Source: Effrenium voratum (lineage: Eukaryota; Sar; Dinophyceae; Suessiales; Symbiodiniaceae). Taken from it: 64,000 nt of DNA. The stretch covers positions 822,504 through 886,503 of the forward strand of contig CAUJNA010003783.1 in NCBI GenBank assembly GCA_963377175.1, given 5' to 3'. This document shows positions 52,803 through 63,189 of the stretch, in pieces (position 1 is the first letter of the stretch; every line of letters starts with the position of its first letter). The notes under the pieces are model-generated. The model searched no databases and was not told the origin of the DNA. It was given only the letters and a program-made list of their open reading frames with translations. A program made the translations under genes and the position numbers.

Positions 52803-53110
52803 GGTAATTCTGACAGCGTATACTGGGAAAGAAAACCTAGGTGTCCTCTTTGGTTGGTTTGCTTAAAAATTAGAGGGGCTCCGATTCCTGGGCTTTAGAT
52901 GGGGTTGCACGGTTGCCCCATTTGCCAGGGAATCCCGGCGATTTTTCGCCAAAAGGCCAGCTATCTTCGCCGTTCTTGGCATGTTTTTTCAGTTTTAGTT
53001 TTTTTGATTGTTGCTGGGGGTCTGCAAAAATCAGTCAGTTTTTTGCAAGCCCATACGAAGAGTAGAGATGCAATGGTTATCTACCGATTCTTGGAGTCCA
53101 TTGGCTCCAG

Positions 53111-53218
53111 GCGGCGGCCGCCGAGCAAAGGCGACTGGCCGCTCGACAGAACATCTCACGTGCTCGGGTGTATTACGCGCGCCCCAACACCCCAAGAGGG
53201 GCCAAAAGCGCTGAGCAG
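53111..53218 (+). CDS. Exon, Ala/Arg/Gln-rich helical segment
   Basis: A TTGGCTCCAG acceptor leads to AAAAEQRRLAARQNISRARV, then YYARPNTPRGAKSAEQ, with a GTGGCG donor at 53219 (CAG|GT). The frame stays open to TAG 53261-53263. GC is high. The protein is not recognised; it could continue the coiled-coil exon at 50649. Confidence 0.6.
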
Positions 53219-54141
53219 GTGGCGGTTTCTGCGCCTGGGTTCTTGGAGTCGCGAGGCCTATAGAAACCTTTGTGGCCATGCTGGTAGTTCAAAGCAATTC
53301 TGTTGCAAAGGGTTGAAAGACCAAGCCCGGCGAGTCAACGGCTAAATCTTTGCCCATTGAGCTGCAGTGGCAACTTGATTTGCATGCCATGCTCGGCAGA
53401 TTGAGAAACGTGGGCTTTCGCCCTTGGAAAGCACAATCCATGGGCCAGGTCTTCATCTTGTCAGCCAAATGTGAGCAAATGCCAAACATGATTTTCAATC
53501 AGGTTGCATGAGCTGGCTAGAAACGGTGCAGCACGTATTTGCAAGTGACACCATGTCCCAAAGCCAAGGCCAACGATGTTCAATGCTCTGTGTAGTTTTC
53601 GAGAGCACTGACATGTCACCTGTTTTGATAGCAGCTTCAGCCTCCCGCATACGCGTGCGTGTTGTGTTCTTTAGTCATAGCATGCGTACGAAGATCCTTC
53701 AAGATATGCCACCGTGGTAACCATGCTGCCGGCAAAACCAACTGCCAGCAGGTGCTGGCTGTGGTAGATATTGTTATTCGCAGAGGCCCGCTTTGACTGC
53801 TGCAAATTCAGCTTTCTATATAATTATTGGTGGTTTGGTGGTTTGGTGGTTGAGGGTAACCGGTAGTGTGTCCCATTCCAGGGGTTCAATTCCCGAAAAC
53901 TAAAGGTTGCCTGAAGAATGGTCAACGCACAGTCCCCATGTTCAAGACTTAAACCCTGAGGTCTTCTGTCGGAGTACATGGCGATTTCCAGCCACTGGAC
54001 GTTTGACATATCTCGCGTTTCGAGGGATTTCTGACATGTCGCACCAAAGTTTCTTTTGTTAGCAAGAGATCCGCAAAAAAACACAATTACTTTCGTTGGT
54101 TTGCGCTGTTTGGCTCCCATTGTCCCCCTTTTCATTCTGAG

Positions 54142-54216
54142 GCTACCGACGCACCTGCGAGCGAAGAGACGGCGAAACAAGCGTGCTTTGCGTGCTTTGC
54201 GCCTGGGAGACCAGCG
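54142..54216 (+). CDS. Possible exon, frame ambiguous
   Basis: A TTTTCATTCTGAG acceptor is followed by ATDAPASEETAKQACFACFA then PGRPA, or, in another frame, LPTHLRAKRRRNKRALRALR. A GTGTTT donor is at 54217, 14 bp before TIR element B copy 3. Confidence 0.45.
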
Positions 54217-54230
54217 GTGTTTTTTTTGGT

Positions 54231-54363
54231 TAATGTTGACCCCGGATTAGTAAACCCGTCCCATTATTAGGGGTGTTCCCTCCAAAAGTGATGAATCCCC
54301 ACTAAAAGGGGACACCCCCCTATTAATCAACCAGGGGGGTTTATTAATCCGGGGTTAACATTA
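54231..54363. repeat. TIR element family B, copy 3
   Basis: TAATGTTGACCCCGGATTAG at the left and TTAATCCGGGGTTAACATTA at the right form long near-perfect inverted ends; interior inverted TATTAGGGGTGTTCCC / GGGGACACCCCCCTATTA. About 133 bp and almost fully palindromic. Confidence 0.9.
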
Positions 54364-54369
54364 GCCTGG

Positions 54370-54486
54370 CTAGGTCCCCCAGCTAGGTGCCCTTTTACCG
54401 TTTCTTTTTGCGGGGGGGTTCCCCTTCTAAAATCGACTGCAGAAGAAAGGGTACCCTTATTCTAACCTCTCTACTGGCGGACCTAG
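54370..54486. repeat. CTAGGTC-family TIR element, copy 4
   Basis: CTAGGTCCCCCAG at the left, CTACTGGCGGACCTAG at the right; only 6 bp separate it from TIR element B copy 3, so two families are adjacent. Confidence 0.9.
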
Positions 54487-55512
54487 TCAGCAAAACAGGC
54501 ATAGGTGTCCTTCTCGGGTGATTTTCATGGCACTGGTTGCAGTTTGGTAAGCATGTTGACCCACATCTCGCCAGGGGCCACAAGCGGTCTCAGACTTGTT
54601 TGTGTGCTTTCTTGGGACACGGCGGTTTGCTTCCTGCCGGAAAACTCTGAAAACAACTCAAATAACATGAAGCTCCAGACTCCGCCTCAAACTCAAGTGG
54701 GGGATCGAGTTCAAGGCTGAGTGAGTGTTTTTCTTCTTAAGTTGAAGGTTGAGGTGTTTCTGTGTTTTTGCTGAGCTGTGCTTTGTGTCGTTTCTGTTTT
54801 TGTGATTTGTTTTGAGTCTGTGTTTTCACGAGAGCCATGCGAAGCTCATTTGGGGGTTTGGGGGATATAGTTCGCAATGCGGTCCGAAAACCCAAATACT
54901 AGTACTAATTCGGGGCCAGCTGGCGGGATTTTGCGCTTTTTCCTTCTTCTTCTTTTTTTGCCGGATGATGTATGTGACGCAGGGTCCCGCATCCCCAGCA
55001 TTATTTGTATCCTCCCCACCTCTGCATCCATGCGATTGCAGTGCGGATTTTTCTGTTTTCTTTGGGGGGGAGGTTAGGTTAACATCTCTTTGTCAAAGCA
55101 AGCCCCGCAGGAAGTTGCCTGACGCGTGCCCCTCCCTCCTTCCCTTTGCAATGTGCCCAAAGGGAAGCCATGGATCCAAAAGCAAACCCTTGCCGTGTGA
55201 GGGGACGAATTCTTATCATGCTAGTCGCACCTTGCCCATTCTTTTCAGGGATACTTCTCTTCAAAAAATGGCCAATCTCTTGGGCAATAGGTGGTTTCTA
55301 ATGCAAACTATGGGTGAGAGAATGGAATCAACCTGTAGAATTCTTTTGGGAGACCCGACTTGCTGGTGCTCAGTAGGGACTGATCTAGGGTGTTGGTAAT
55401 GAACCTACGGATTCCCTTAAAGGAAGCCACAATGGATGGTTAATAGGGCATTCCCTGATTCCCTGCTTATCGCCAAGCAACACGATTGCAAGAAACATCT
55501 ACGATCCGATTC
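54487..55512. other. Stretch without a supported exon
   Basis: A + frame of 195 codons (54812-55399) crosses poly-pyrimidine and hairpin-family sequence and has no protein-like conservation that I can see. A hairpin-family piece lies at 55362-55490. Confidence 0.4.
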
Positions 55513-57312
55513 GCTCACACTAGCTTGTGGTAATGGAGGGAGGTAAGGAGCTGTGGCTATCCAATTTTTCTTTTGTAGAGGGAGCTCAGGAGCTGTGGCT
55601 ATCCAAAATTTATTTTGTATAGGGAGCTATGGAGCTGTGGCAATCCAAATTTTCTGTTGTAGAGGGAGCTAATGAGCTGTGGCCATCCAAATTTTCTTTC
55701 GTAGAGGGAGCTAAGGAGCTGTGGCTATCCAAATTTTCTTTTGCAGAGGGAGCTAAGGAGCTGTGGCTATCCAAATTTGGTTTTATAGAGGGAGCTAAGG
55801 AGCTGTGGGTATCCAAATTGGTTTTATAGAGGGAGCTCAGGAGCTGTGGCTATCCAATTTTTCTTTTGTAGAGGGAGCTAAGGAGCTGTGGCCATCCAAA
55901 TTTTCTTTTGTAGATGGAGCTAAGGAGCTGTGGCTATCCTAATTTTATTTTGTAGAGGGAGCTAATGAGCTGTGGCTATCCAAATTTTCTTTTGTAGAGG
56001 GAGCTAAGGAGCTGTGGCTATCCAAATTGTCTTTTGTAGAGGGAGCAAAGGAGCTGTGGCCATCCAAGTTTTCTTTTGTAGAGGGAGCTAAGGAGCTGTG
56101 GCTATCCAAATGTTCTTTTGTAGAGGGAGCTAAGGAGCTGTGGGTATCCAAATTTCGTTTTATGGAGGGAGCTAAGGAGCTGTGGCTATCCAAATTTTCT
56201 TTTGTAGGGGGAGCTCAGGAGCTGTGGCTATCCAATTTTGCTTTTGTAGAGGGAGCTAAGGAGCTGTGGCTATCCAAATGTTCTTTTGTAGAGGGAGCTA
56301 AGGAGCTGTGGGTATCCAAATTTCGTTTTATGGAGGGAGCTAAGGAGCTGTGGCTATCCAAATTTTCTTTTGTAGGGGGAGCTCAGGAGCTGTGGCTATC
56401 CAATTTTTCTTTTGTAGAGGGAGCTAAGGAGCTGTGGCCATCCAAATTTTCTTTTGTAGAGGGAGCTAAGGAGCTGTGGCTATCCTAATTTTATTTTGTA
56501 GAGGGAGCTAATGAGCTGTGGCTATCCAAATTTTCTTTTGTAGAGGGAGCTAAGGAGCTGTGGCTATCCAAATTGTCTTTTGTAGAGGGAGCAAAGGAGC
56601 TGTGGCCATCCAAGTTTTCTTTTGTAGAGGGAGCTAAGGAGCTGTGGGTATCCAAATTGGTTTTATACAGGGAGCTCAGGAGCTGTGGCTATCCAGTTTT
56701 TCTTTTGTAGAGGGAGCTAAGGAGCTGTGGCCATCCAAATTTTCTTTTGTAGAGGGAGCTAAGGAGCTGTGGCTATCCTAATTTATTTTGTAGAGGGAGC
56801 TAATGAGCTGTGGCTATCCAAATTTTCTTATAGAGGGAGCTAAGGAGCTGTGGCTGTCCAAATTTTCTTTTGTAGGGGGAGCTCAGGAGCTGTGGCTATC
56901 CAATTTTGCTTTTGTAGAGGGAGCTAAGGAGCTGTGGCTATCCAAATGTTCTTTTGTAGAGGGAGCTAAGGAGCTGTGGGTATCCAAATTTCGTTTTATG
57001 GAGGGAGCTAAGGAGCTGTGGCTATCCAAATTTTCTTTTGTAGGGGGAGCTCAGGAGCTGTGGCTATCCAATTTTGCTTTTGTAGAGGGAGCTAAGGAGC
57101 TGTGGCCATCCAATTTTCTTTTGTAGAGGGAGCTAATGAGCTGTGGCTATCCAAATTGTCTTTTGTAGAGGGAGCTAAGGAGCTGTGGGTATCCAAATTT
57201 GGTTTTATAGAGGGAGCTAAGGATATGTGGCTATCCAATTTTTCTTTTGTAGAGGGAGCTAATGAGCTGTGGCTATCCAAATTTTCTTTTGTAGAGGGAG
57301 CTAAGGAGCTGC
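55513..57312 (+). repeat. 42-bp minisatellite, about 40 copies
   Basis: The unit is about GAGGGAGCTAAGGAGCTGTG plus GCTATCCAAATTTTCTTTTG plus TA. Because 42 is a multiple of three, the + strand reads EGAKELWLSKFSFV and the - strand TKENLDSHSSLAPS, both as 14-residue repeats. Units vary (TGGCCATCC, TGGGTATCC, GTTTTAT), and blocks of about five to seven units recur, which indicates higher-order duplication. Single-base deletions in a few units (near 56780, 57110) break both frames, so translation of the whole array is unlikely. Confidence 0.95.
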
Positions 57313-57365
57313 CGATCGGAGTCGTATGGTTGCAAGTTATTCGTTTCTCTCCCATCCAATCGTAG

Positions 57366-57454
57366 AGGACCCCGCAGAGCAGCAGCGCCGGTGCGGCATC
57401 TTTGGGGGTCTCGCTGGGGCCCCAGACCACCTGTGCTGCCCCGCTGTCTTTTTG
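57366..57454 (+). CDS. Exon, Cys-rich hydrophobic segment, unidentified
   Basis: A CCAATCGTAG acceptor, AG, then DPAEQQRRCGIFGGLAGAPD and HLCCPAVFL, with a GTTTGT donor at 57455. The frame remains open to about 57655 (CVDALFSLPEGAALW...). It starts 53 bp after the minisatellite ends. No family recognised. Confidence 0.55.
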
Positions 57455-58850
57455 GTTTGTGTGGATGCCCTGTTCTCCTTGCCGGAGGGGGCTGCCCTTT
57501 GGACAAATAGCATGCTTTTGTGTGGAGTGACTCCGTTTGCCTTTCTTGAAGGCAACCTGCCAAGAAAGGTTGCCCGTTTTTCCCATGGCCTTGCGGGTTT
57601 GGGTAAGGAAGGGGTTTGGGGTCCAGTCTTCTTTCATGTTGAAAGCTCCATGTGAGCGGTGCCCAAAGCCAAAGAAGTTAGGTTCTACGTCAAGGGCTTT
57701 TGATCACAAGCCCCATTCAAAGGTTGTTGGGTGCATTGAAAACTGTGGCCAATAGCAGTCATTTACTGGTGGTTGTGTTGTGTGGTGCAGTTGAACCTCG
57801 AGACACCCGTTGTTGATTTTTGATTTTTCCAGGTGTTGGTCAACATCGATGCCATCGCGGCAAAAAAACAACGCGTGTGCGTGTGTGTGTAAACATAAGG
57901 AAGCATTGCGTTGGAATAAGTTACACAACAGAACACTTGATAGCACCATATTCAGGCACAACCTGTTTTCTTCGATTCAAGCACAGATGGTATTTGTGCA
58001 TTCGCGGCAATGCTCCAACTGCCAGGCTGTCAATCGTCACAAATAAAAGTTTGGTGTGGACTTGACAGGCCCGGTTTTATGTTGAGGCTACATCAGAGGG
58101 GTTGCTCTTGAAATTAAACCAAGGGGCCGAAGCCAGCCAAGGGGTCCAAATCCGATTTGCAGGACACAAAGCTGGGTGAGCTTACGGATAATTTTTTTGG
58201 TGGAGTGATCAACCTGCGTGATGCAAGACCTTGCAAGACACGATGTTTAACAGATTGTCTGGCTCCACCCATAGGAGTATACGTACTCGGGATTCTCTGG
58301 CGGACATGTGGGGATTTCTGAGAGCTCCCCATGGAAGACTGGTCATAGATGGCATCTCCCTGCGGCCTTCATAGACCCCTTACGAGTGCAGCGGCCGCAA
58401 AACTGAAGAGCCGAACAACTTCAGCAGTAGACCTTGGTAGACCAACTGGTTGTGGTCACCCTCTTGTCAGATCTGTCAAGGGGAGCATTCACCTGTTTAG
58501 CAAAATCTAGTGAACATGCTCAAGACGCAACCTAAGGCTTCAAACGCGCAGTTGTCCGGTACTCACCTTTGTTTCCGCCGTTAACAGCTAGCATCACTGC
58601 TTGCAAGTAGGAAGGTGTACGCACCAATGGCTGTGGGGTGTGTCTCAAAGCTGTCAAGCAAATCCGCTTTCTTGAAAGGTAAAGTTGATGTAATTTTTCG
58701 GGGAACTCTTGTTGGCAGGAGTTTCCCATGTTATCTCACATGAGTAGGAGCACGCGAATCTTGCTGAAGCTTGAACCTCCCATTCATGTTCACCCATTGT
58801 TATTTTGATTCACGCACATGCATCTCTATGTGGATGTTTCTGAAAGAAAG
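57455..58850. other. Stretch without a supported exon
   Basis: Mixed short frames, a (GT)n-like tract near 57876 and no repeat family that I could place. Confidence 0.4.
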
Positions 58851-58929
58851 GATCTCTGGAAACGCGCAGCTCAAAGTGCGAAGGGGACTCAATTTTTACC
58901 TACCAGGCGATCCCAACCCCATCCTCGAA
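58851..58929 (+). CDS. Possible exon with a strong GTAAGT donor
   Basis: A GAAAGAAAG acceptor, G, then ISGNAQLKVRRGLNFYLPGD and PNPILE, followed by GTAAGTAC, the closest match to a canonical donor in this part. Another frame (DLWKRAAQSAKGTQ...) is open. Unidentified. Confidence 0.45.
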
Positions 58930-58959
58930 GTAAGTACGGTATCGACTTGTGAGAGTTAG

Positions 58960-59163
58960 CCCGAACAACGTGGCCATTCCCATGCATTGTGGCTCAAGGG
59001 ACACAATGTATGGGGAGGGTGCATCACCGATGCTGTTCGACCCGTTGGAGGTGAAGCAGCTAGGATATGGAGCTCGTTCAACAACCAGTACATAGCAAAT
59101 AAGAACAAGTGGGACTTCACACATGGCTATACACATTTCAATGGGGAACCACCGCCAAAGTAG
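58960..59163 (+). CDS. Open frame ending in TAG, possible exon
   Basis: After a GAGAGTTAG acceptor the frame reads PEQRGHSHALWLKGHNVWGG, CITDAVRPVGGEAARIWSSF and NNQYIANKNKWDFTHGYTHF, then NGEPPPK and a stop. It would join the previous exon in phase across only 30 bp, too short for a normal intron, so either that join or one of the two exons is wrong. A second start (ATG 59006) in another frame follows a spliced-leader-like 15-mer. Confidence 0.35.
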   Translation, partial: PEQRGHSHALWLKGHNVWGGCITDAVRPVGGEAARIWSSFNNQYIANKNKWDFTHGYTHFNGEPPPK

Positions 59164-59515
59164 TTGGTATACATCAATTATCGAATTCTGATGTCCACTA
59201 AGGGGTTCCCAAATTTATCTCCCCTTTACTGAACTGAGGATATTGACCTCGTTTCAACAACCATTCCTAAATGACGATGAGTGGAGCTTCGCGCACATAC
59301 TCAATCGAGTGGAGCTTTTACACATGTTGCTCTGTCTTCTTTTGAGGGTACCCCTTTCTTGGTGGTTTAACGGGAAACCAAAAGGAACCTCCCCCCCCCC
59401 CCCCGTTTTTTTGGCCGGGGAGGGGGGTCTCCTAAAACAACACACACACACACACATGTGTTTTCCCAGTCAGTGGTTGGCAGGTCGGGGCTCCTAAGAC
59501 GTTTGCCTTTCGCAG

Positions 59516-59593
59516 GCCGACGTGCTGATGCCGCTCATCGCACGGGCTTTACAGCCAGACGGTGTGGGCCGAAGTCGCAGATCGCGTGCGTGG
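59516..59593 (+). CDS. Exon, unidentified
   Basis: A GCCTTTCGCAG acceptor is followed by ADVLMPLIARALQPDGVGRS then RRSRAW, with a GTGTTT donor at 59594 (or GTGTGG at 59562). A second open frame reads RADAAHRTGF. Looks like an amphipathic helix. Confidence 0.5.
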
Positions 59594-60661
59594 GTGTTTT
59601 TTTGTCGGGTTTCCGCAAAAATAACAAAATGGGGCCATCAACAAATAAGGCGGTGTTTGTGACACCTCATGTGTGCTATGGTCTAAGACCCCTTTATTTG
59701 GGGTTGATAGGGCTGGTCATGCACCATTTGAAAGGCATAGTTGAGAATCATTACAGACCATGGCACCTCTTGAAAGTTGCATGAGGCCCGATCAATTCCT
59801 GATTTGATGGTCCATTTGGGGACCAGAAGGGGGAGGAACTCACTAACAACCAGGGGACTCGGCAATGTCTCAAACGGCACGATCCCAAAGGAAGTGAAGC
59901 TAGTGGCATGGTGGGTGCTGGAAGAAAACATCATCGAGGCAGCCCCTGAAGATTCCATGCTTCCATTTGCTTATTTTTCTTTCCGCTGTTGAATCTATCA
60001 CTACTGAACATATTTGTAACTTTTTCCCAGGGGACTTAAGCAAATGGAAGCATGTTAGTTGAGGGTACACGAATTGTTGACAGGCAAAGTGAGCTTCTGC
60101 ATTTGTGGGACTGAGTCTGACTAGGTGTGGCGTATCGCTTTGTTGTCCCTTGAGCCGCAATGAAACCCCACGTGGATGCCAGGGATTTACAACCAAACCA
60201 GAAATATTGTGGACGGACCAAATCCTGCACTACCTAACAACCTGGTTTCGAAGTGGTGCAAGATTTCATCCATCCACGGTATGTTTTGAAAAACCTTTTC
60301 ATTTGATTGTTTACCGATGTTGGGCCGCCTTTACCAGATTTCGCCACTCTTCAAACGGACACTGCGCGGTTCACGATGTTAGGTTCGATCACAATGTGAA
60401 GTTTCCTGGGAGGGACGACATGGACGACTCTCAATTTCCCGCAAAGTCCAGGAGCAGATGTGTCCATTTTTGGGTTGGCTTGGTTAGAAGTAGATGGGTT
60501 CCGCTGGTTTAGATTGGCTTTATGCCGCATCTAATCCATCGAGATCTTGTCTCGCAAAAAGGGAACCTATAACTAGAACACGCTTTAGTTCAAGGCGAGG
60601 CTGTAAGAGCAACCAAAATCATAGCCAGGTAACAGCAACCAAGTCGTGTTTCGGTGGACAG

Positions 60662-60724
60662 CGCCTGGTTTTGTGTGAACCGCTTTCGGGAACCGGACCT
60701 GCTGGCACGGCCTGCATGCTGGAG
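60662..60724 (+). CDS. Exon interrupted by a TIR element, left part
   Basis: A TTTCGGTGGACAG acceptor is followed by AWFCVNRFREPDLLARPACW and the first two bases of an Arg codon. Then G|GATCTTACA begins the target duplication and element E copy 2. Joined to 60846 onward, the frame continues without a stop for about 60 more codons. An alternative frame (LVLCEPLSGTG...) is also open but ends sooner after the join. The protein is not recognised. Confidence 0.55.
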
Positions 60725-60733
60725 GATCTTACA

Positions 60734-60840
60734 CTCAGTTGTTCAGTGGCCCCCTTTTTCCTTTTTTTTGGTGGCTGCCCCACAAATGGTCTTCCCAAAA
60801 AAGGGTTCCCTTTTTTTTCCAGGGTCACTGAACAACTGAG
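60734..60840. mobile_element. TIR element family E, copy 2, candidate introner
   Basis: A 107-bp element with perfect 15-bp ends (CTCAGTTGTTCAGTG / CACTGAACAACTGAG). The directly flanking 14-bp repeat TGGAGGATCTTACA occurs at 60720-60733 and 60841-60854. Within each repeat copy lies AG|GA: splicing from the first GA (60725) to the second AG (60845) would remove 121 bp and restore the pre-insertion sequence exactly. The interior matches copy 1 at 9880. No transposase is encoded. Confidence 0.9.
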
Positions 60841-60845
60841 TGGAG

Positions 60846-61059
60846 GATCTTACATCATGGCTGCAACGGCTCCCAAGTGAGATGCTCAAGCCAGTATCTC
60901 CGCATGGGATGCATCGCTGACACAGCAGAGCTGCGAGGAAAGGCGGTGGGAATGTCCAAAAGGCGCACTCGTGATGGCAAAGCTCTCCGGCAATTGCTTC
61001 GGTTCGGGACCAGAGACTTGAAGTTGGCTGTGATACACATGCCTCCAAAAATCTGGTGA
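60846..61059 (+). CDS. Exon interrupted by a TIR element, right part
   Basis: In the frame that continues from 60662-60724 it reads ILHHGCNGSQVRCSSQYLRM, GCIADTAELRGKAVGMSKRR, TRDGKALRQLLRFGTRDLKL and AVIHMPPKIW, then TGA at 61057-61059. A donor (GC after ...DLKL, or GA before it) might end the exon earlier. Coding character is strong up to about 61020. Confidence 0.55.
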
Positions 61060-61753
61060 TGCCCTTTCGGGATACAAGACTGCGCTTCAAACCACCAGTA
61101 AAACAACGGTTGGGTTCATATAACCACCATTGTTTCCCTAAGGATTGTCATCATCCACATTGGGTCATCCTTTGATTGAAGGACGGGTTGAACCCTAGGG
61201 CGACCGTTTGTGTTGGTCCTTTTCGAAACATCTACATCAGCAACGAGGCGGTCTAAGATGATCCATCCCCTTGAGGACGCCTGAGGGTCAATGAGGTTGA
61301 GCCTTTCGACAAGGATGTTCGACGTTTATGCAAGCGGGAAGCTTCAACCATGGAACAACTGAAGCTGACATGAAACAAATCAGTTTCTGGCCTTACGCTA
61401 GTTTCGCGGCAAAAGCAGAATCAAAAAACGAAGAAGAACCCTCCATCCGGGATCCAGAAGGGCCGGGGGAGACGCAGACCTGCTGAATGTAGTATTGACA
61501 CACCGAGTTCAGCATGGAGCAGAGAGCTAGGGGGGCAGCTTCCGGGTGAACCGTGTGCGACCTCAGTCAGAGGTTTGGAGACTCGCACTGTGCAACTTTG
61601 GTGTTCTGGGTTGAGTTCAAGGTTTGGGCCTGTGTGTTCGGGCAAACACTTCCGATTCTTTGAGATCCATTCATTTGTTTGGTTAATTGTTGGAGGGGTG
61701 TTTCATGTCTTGTAGGTTCCATTCATTTGTTGGGGTGTTTCATGTCTTTCAAG
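61060..61753. other. Stretch without a supported exon
   Basis: Mixed short frames; ACCACCAGTAAAACAACG and CACCATTGTTT (61095-61135) repeat motifs also seen at 3385-3425. Confidence 0.4.
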
Positions 61754-61909
61754 ATCCATCAAGAATTGGGGGAGTTTTTGATTTCGATCTGTGTATCAAA
61801 GGCTTCGGGAGAGCTTGTTGAGCTTTGTCGGGCTCGGGCCCTTCCGGTGCGAGGCATTGACTTCCTGGAAGAGGGCTTGGACATGTGCGCCGAGTTTCGA
61901 GGGCGAGAG
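61754..61909 (+). CDS. Exon, acidic helical segment, unidentified
   Basis: A GTCTTTCAAG acceptor is followed by 52 codons in phase 0: IHQELGEFLISICVSKASGE, LVELCRARALPVRGIDFLEE, GLDMCAEFRGRE. TIR element A copy 6 starts at the very next base (GAG|GAGCC). Strong coding composition; no family recognised. Confidence 0.65.
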
Positions 61910-62052
61910 GAGCCATCAAAACCTGGGTAAGTGAAGGGTAGGAACAGTCCAACCATGAATAAGTGCGAAATTACGCCCTTGGAATTCTCTACATGCTTGT
62001 GGGTATATAGACTACTTTAGTAACTTGAATGCTACGTGTTTGATTGTGACTC
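61910..62052. mobile_element. TIR element family A, copy 6, candidate introner
   Basis: Left end GAGCCATCAAAACC, right end TGTTTGATTGTGACTC, 143 bp. Removal from GA at 61910 to AAAG at 62056 (GA...AG) keeps the reading frame from the preceding exon. A GTAAGTG motif 16 bp into the element is an alternative GT donor. Flanking duplication approximates AGAG/AAAG. Confidence 0.8.
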
Positions 62053-62056
62053 AAAG

Positions 62057-62260
62057 GGAGTGTCAGAGACAACCAAGCATGGACAAGAGCAATCGTGCTG
62101 GAAGATTTGGAATTGGATAAGATATTGTATGACTAGCCAACTAGGCAGGAGACTCGTCCTCATTCCGCCCTGCTGCACAACCCAAATATGTTACGCTCGT
62201 CTAAACGGAAAAGCGCTTGGATGTTTCCAGACCTATTCATCACCCAACACTTTGAGCTGA
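62057..62260 (+). CDS. Possible continuation exon after TIR element A copy 6
   Basis: In phase with 61754-61909 it reads GVSETTKHGQEQSCWKIWNW then IRYCMTSQLGRRLVLIPPCC and continues to TGA (62258-62260). Only the first 30-45 codons look convincingly coding; the exon may end at an unrecognised donor. Confidence 0.4.
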   Translation, partial: GVSETTKHGQEQSCWKIWNWIRYCMTSQLGRRLVLIPPCCTTQICYARLNGKALGCFQTYSSPNTLS

Positions 62261-62622
62261 AAAGAAGTGAAGTCATTATTTTGTTCATGTAGGCAAGTTG
62301 CATTTGAGGATCACCAACCACAGGCATTCCCTTTTCGTGTGGCTCAAGGAACGGGTAGTTGCACATCCTTCATGCAGTTGCAGTCCATGTCGCCCTCACA
62401 ATGCATCTGGTTGGCCTCCTCCTCCATGAAGCGTCCTTTCGGGCTGTGTAGTGAACAAGTGTGCACATGGGAGAGGCAACCCCGAGGTGCTATTTGGGGG
62501 TGTCTTTTTTGGCTTTTTCATCCCCCTTTTCTTTCGTGTTTAAAGGGAAACAATAAGGACAACTGCCATCTTGGTGGGTCTGATTCCTAAAAGAAGACAG
62601 ACCCATGTTTAGTTTTTTGCAG

Positions 62623-62705
62623 CTAAAAGCTTCGGGGCCGAAATCGGCCCAGAAAATTCAGGCGTTCGAGCGGTTCCGAGATTTCGGCTGCGGGGGCTTG
62701 GGAGG
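62623..62705 (+). CDS. Exon, unidentified
   Basis: A TTTAGTTTTTTGCAG acceptor is followed by LKASGPKSAQKIQAFERFRD then FGCGGLG, with a GTCAGT donor at 62706. Clear acceptor and donor; phase 0 in, two bases out. Basic helix followed by a Gly-rich turn. Confidence 0.65.
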
Positions 62706-63189
62706 GTCAGTTTTTAGCATATGTTGTGATTTCTTGGAGGGTACCCGAGGCAGGGGTCCCAAATCCGATCGTTCCAATAAACACCACCAGTAAATTGCTC
62801 AACTTTTGTTTTGGGGAAATCCAGTGACCCCTGTGAGGCTACACCTTTTTCTAAAGGTTGGTTTAAGTGGGGCAGATGGCTCTGTGCCCCATGTAAACCA
62901 GAAACAGTTTTCGGACGTGTCAAGTACAGGAGGAGGTTCATGTGAGAGGATTGGGGGGGTACAGTTGATCCAGCGTGCGCATGCCATGTTTGTAGCAGTC
63001 CAGAGCCATTTGATCAGAGTCCTTAGCAGTATCTTCCAAAAAGCTTGCACCAAGGGACAATCATGTGTGTCTCATTCAAACTGCACCCATTCTTTTTGTT
63101 GAACCCATCCAGCATGCCACGAAAGCACCACTTGAATTGGGTTGTCCCAAAACAATTGGATCCCCAAAAGATGTTTCGTTGTTCTTTGT

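Noticed and set aside
54812..55399. A 195-codon + frame
   Set aside because: It crosses poly-pyrimidine tracts and hairpin-family repeats with no protein-like region or splice boundary.
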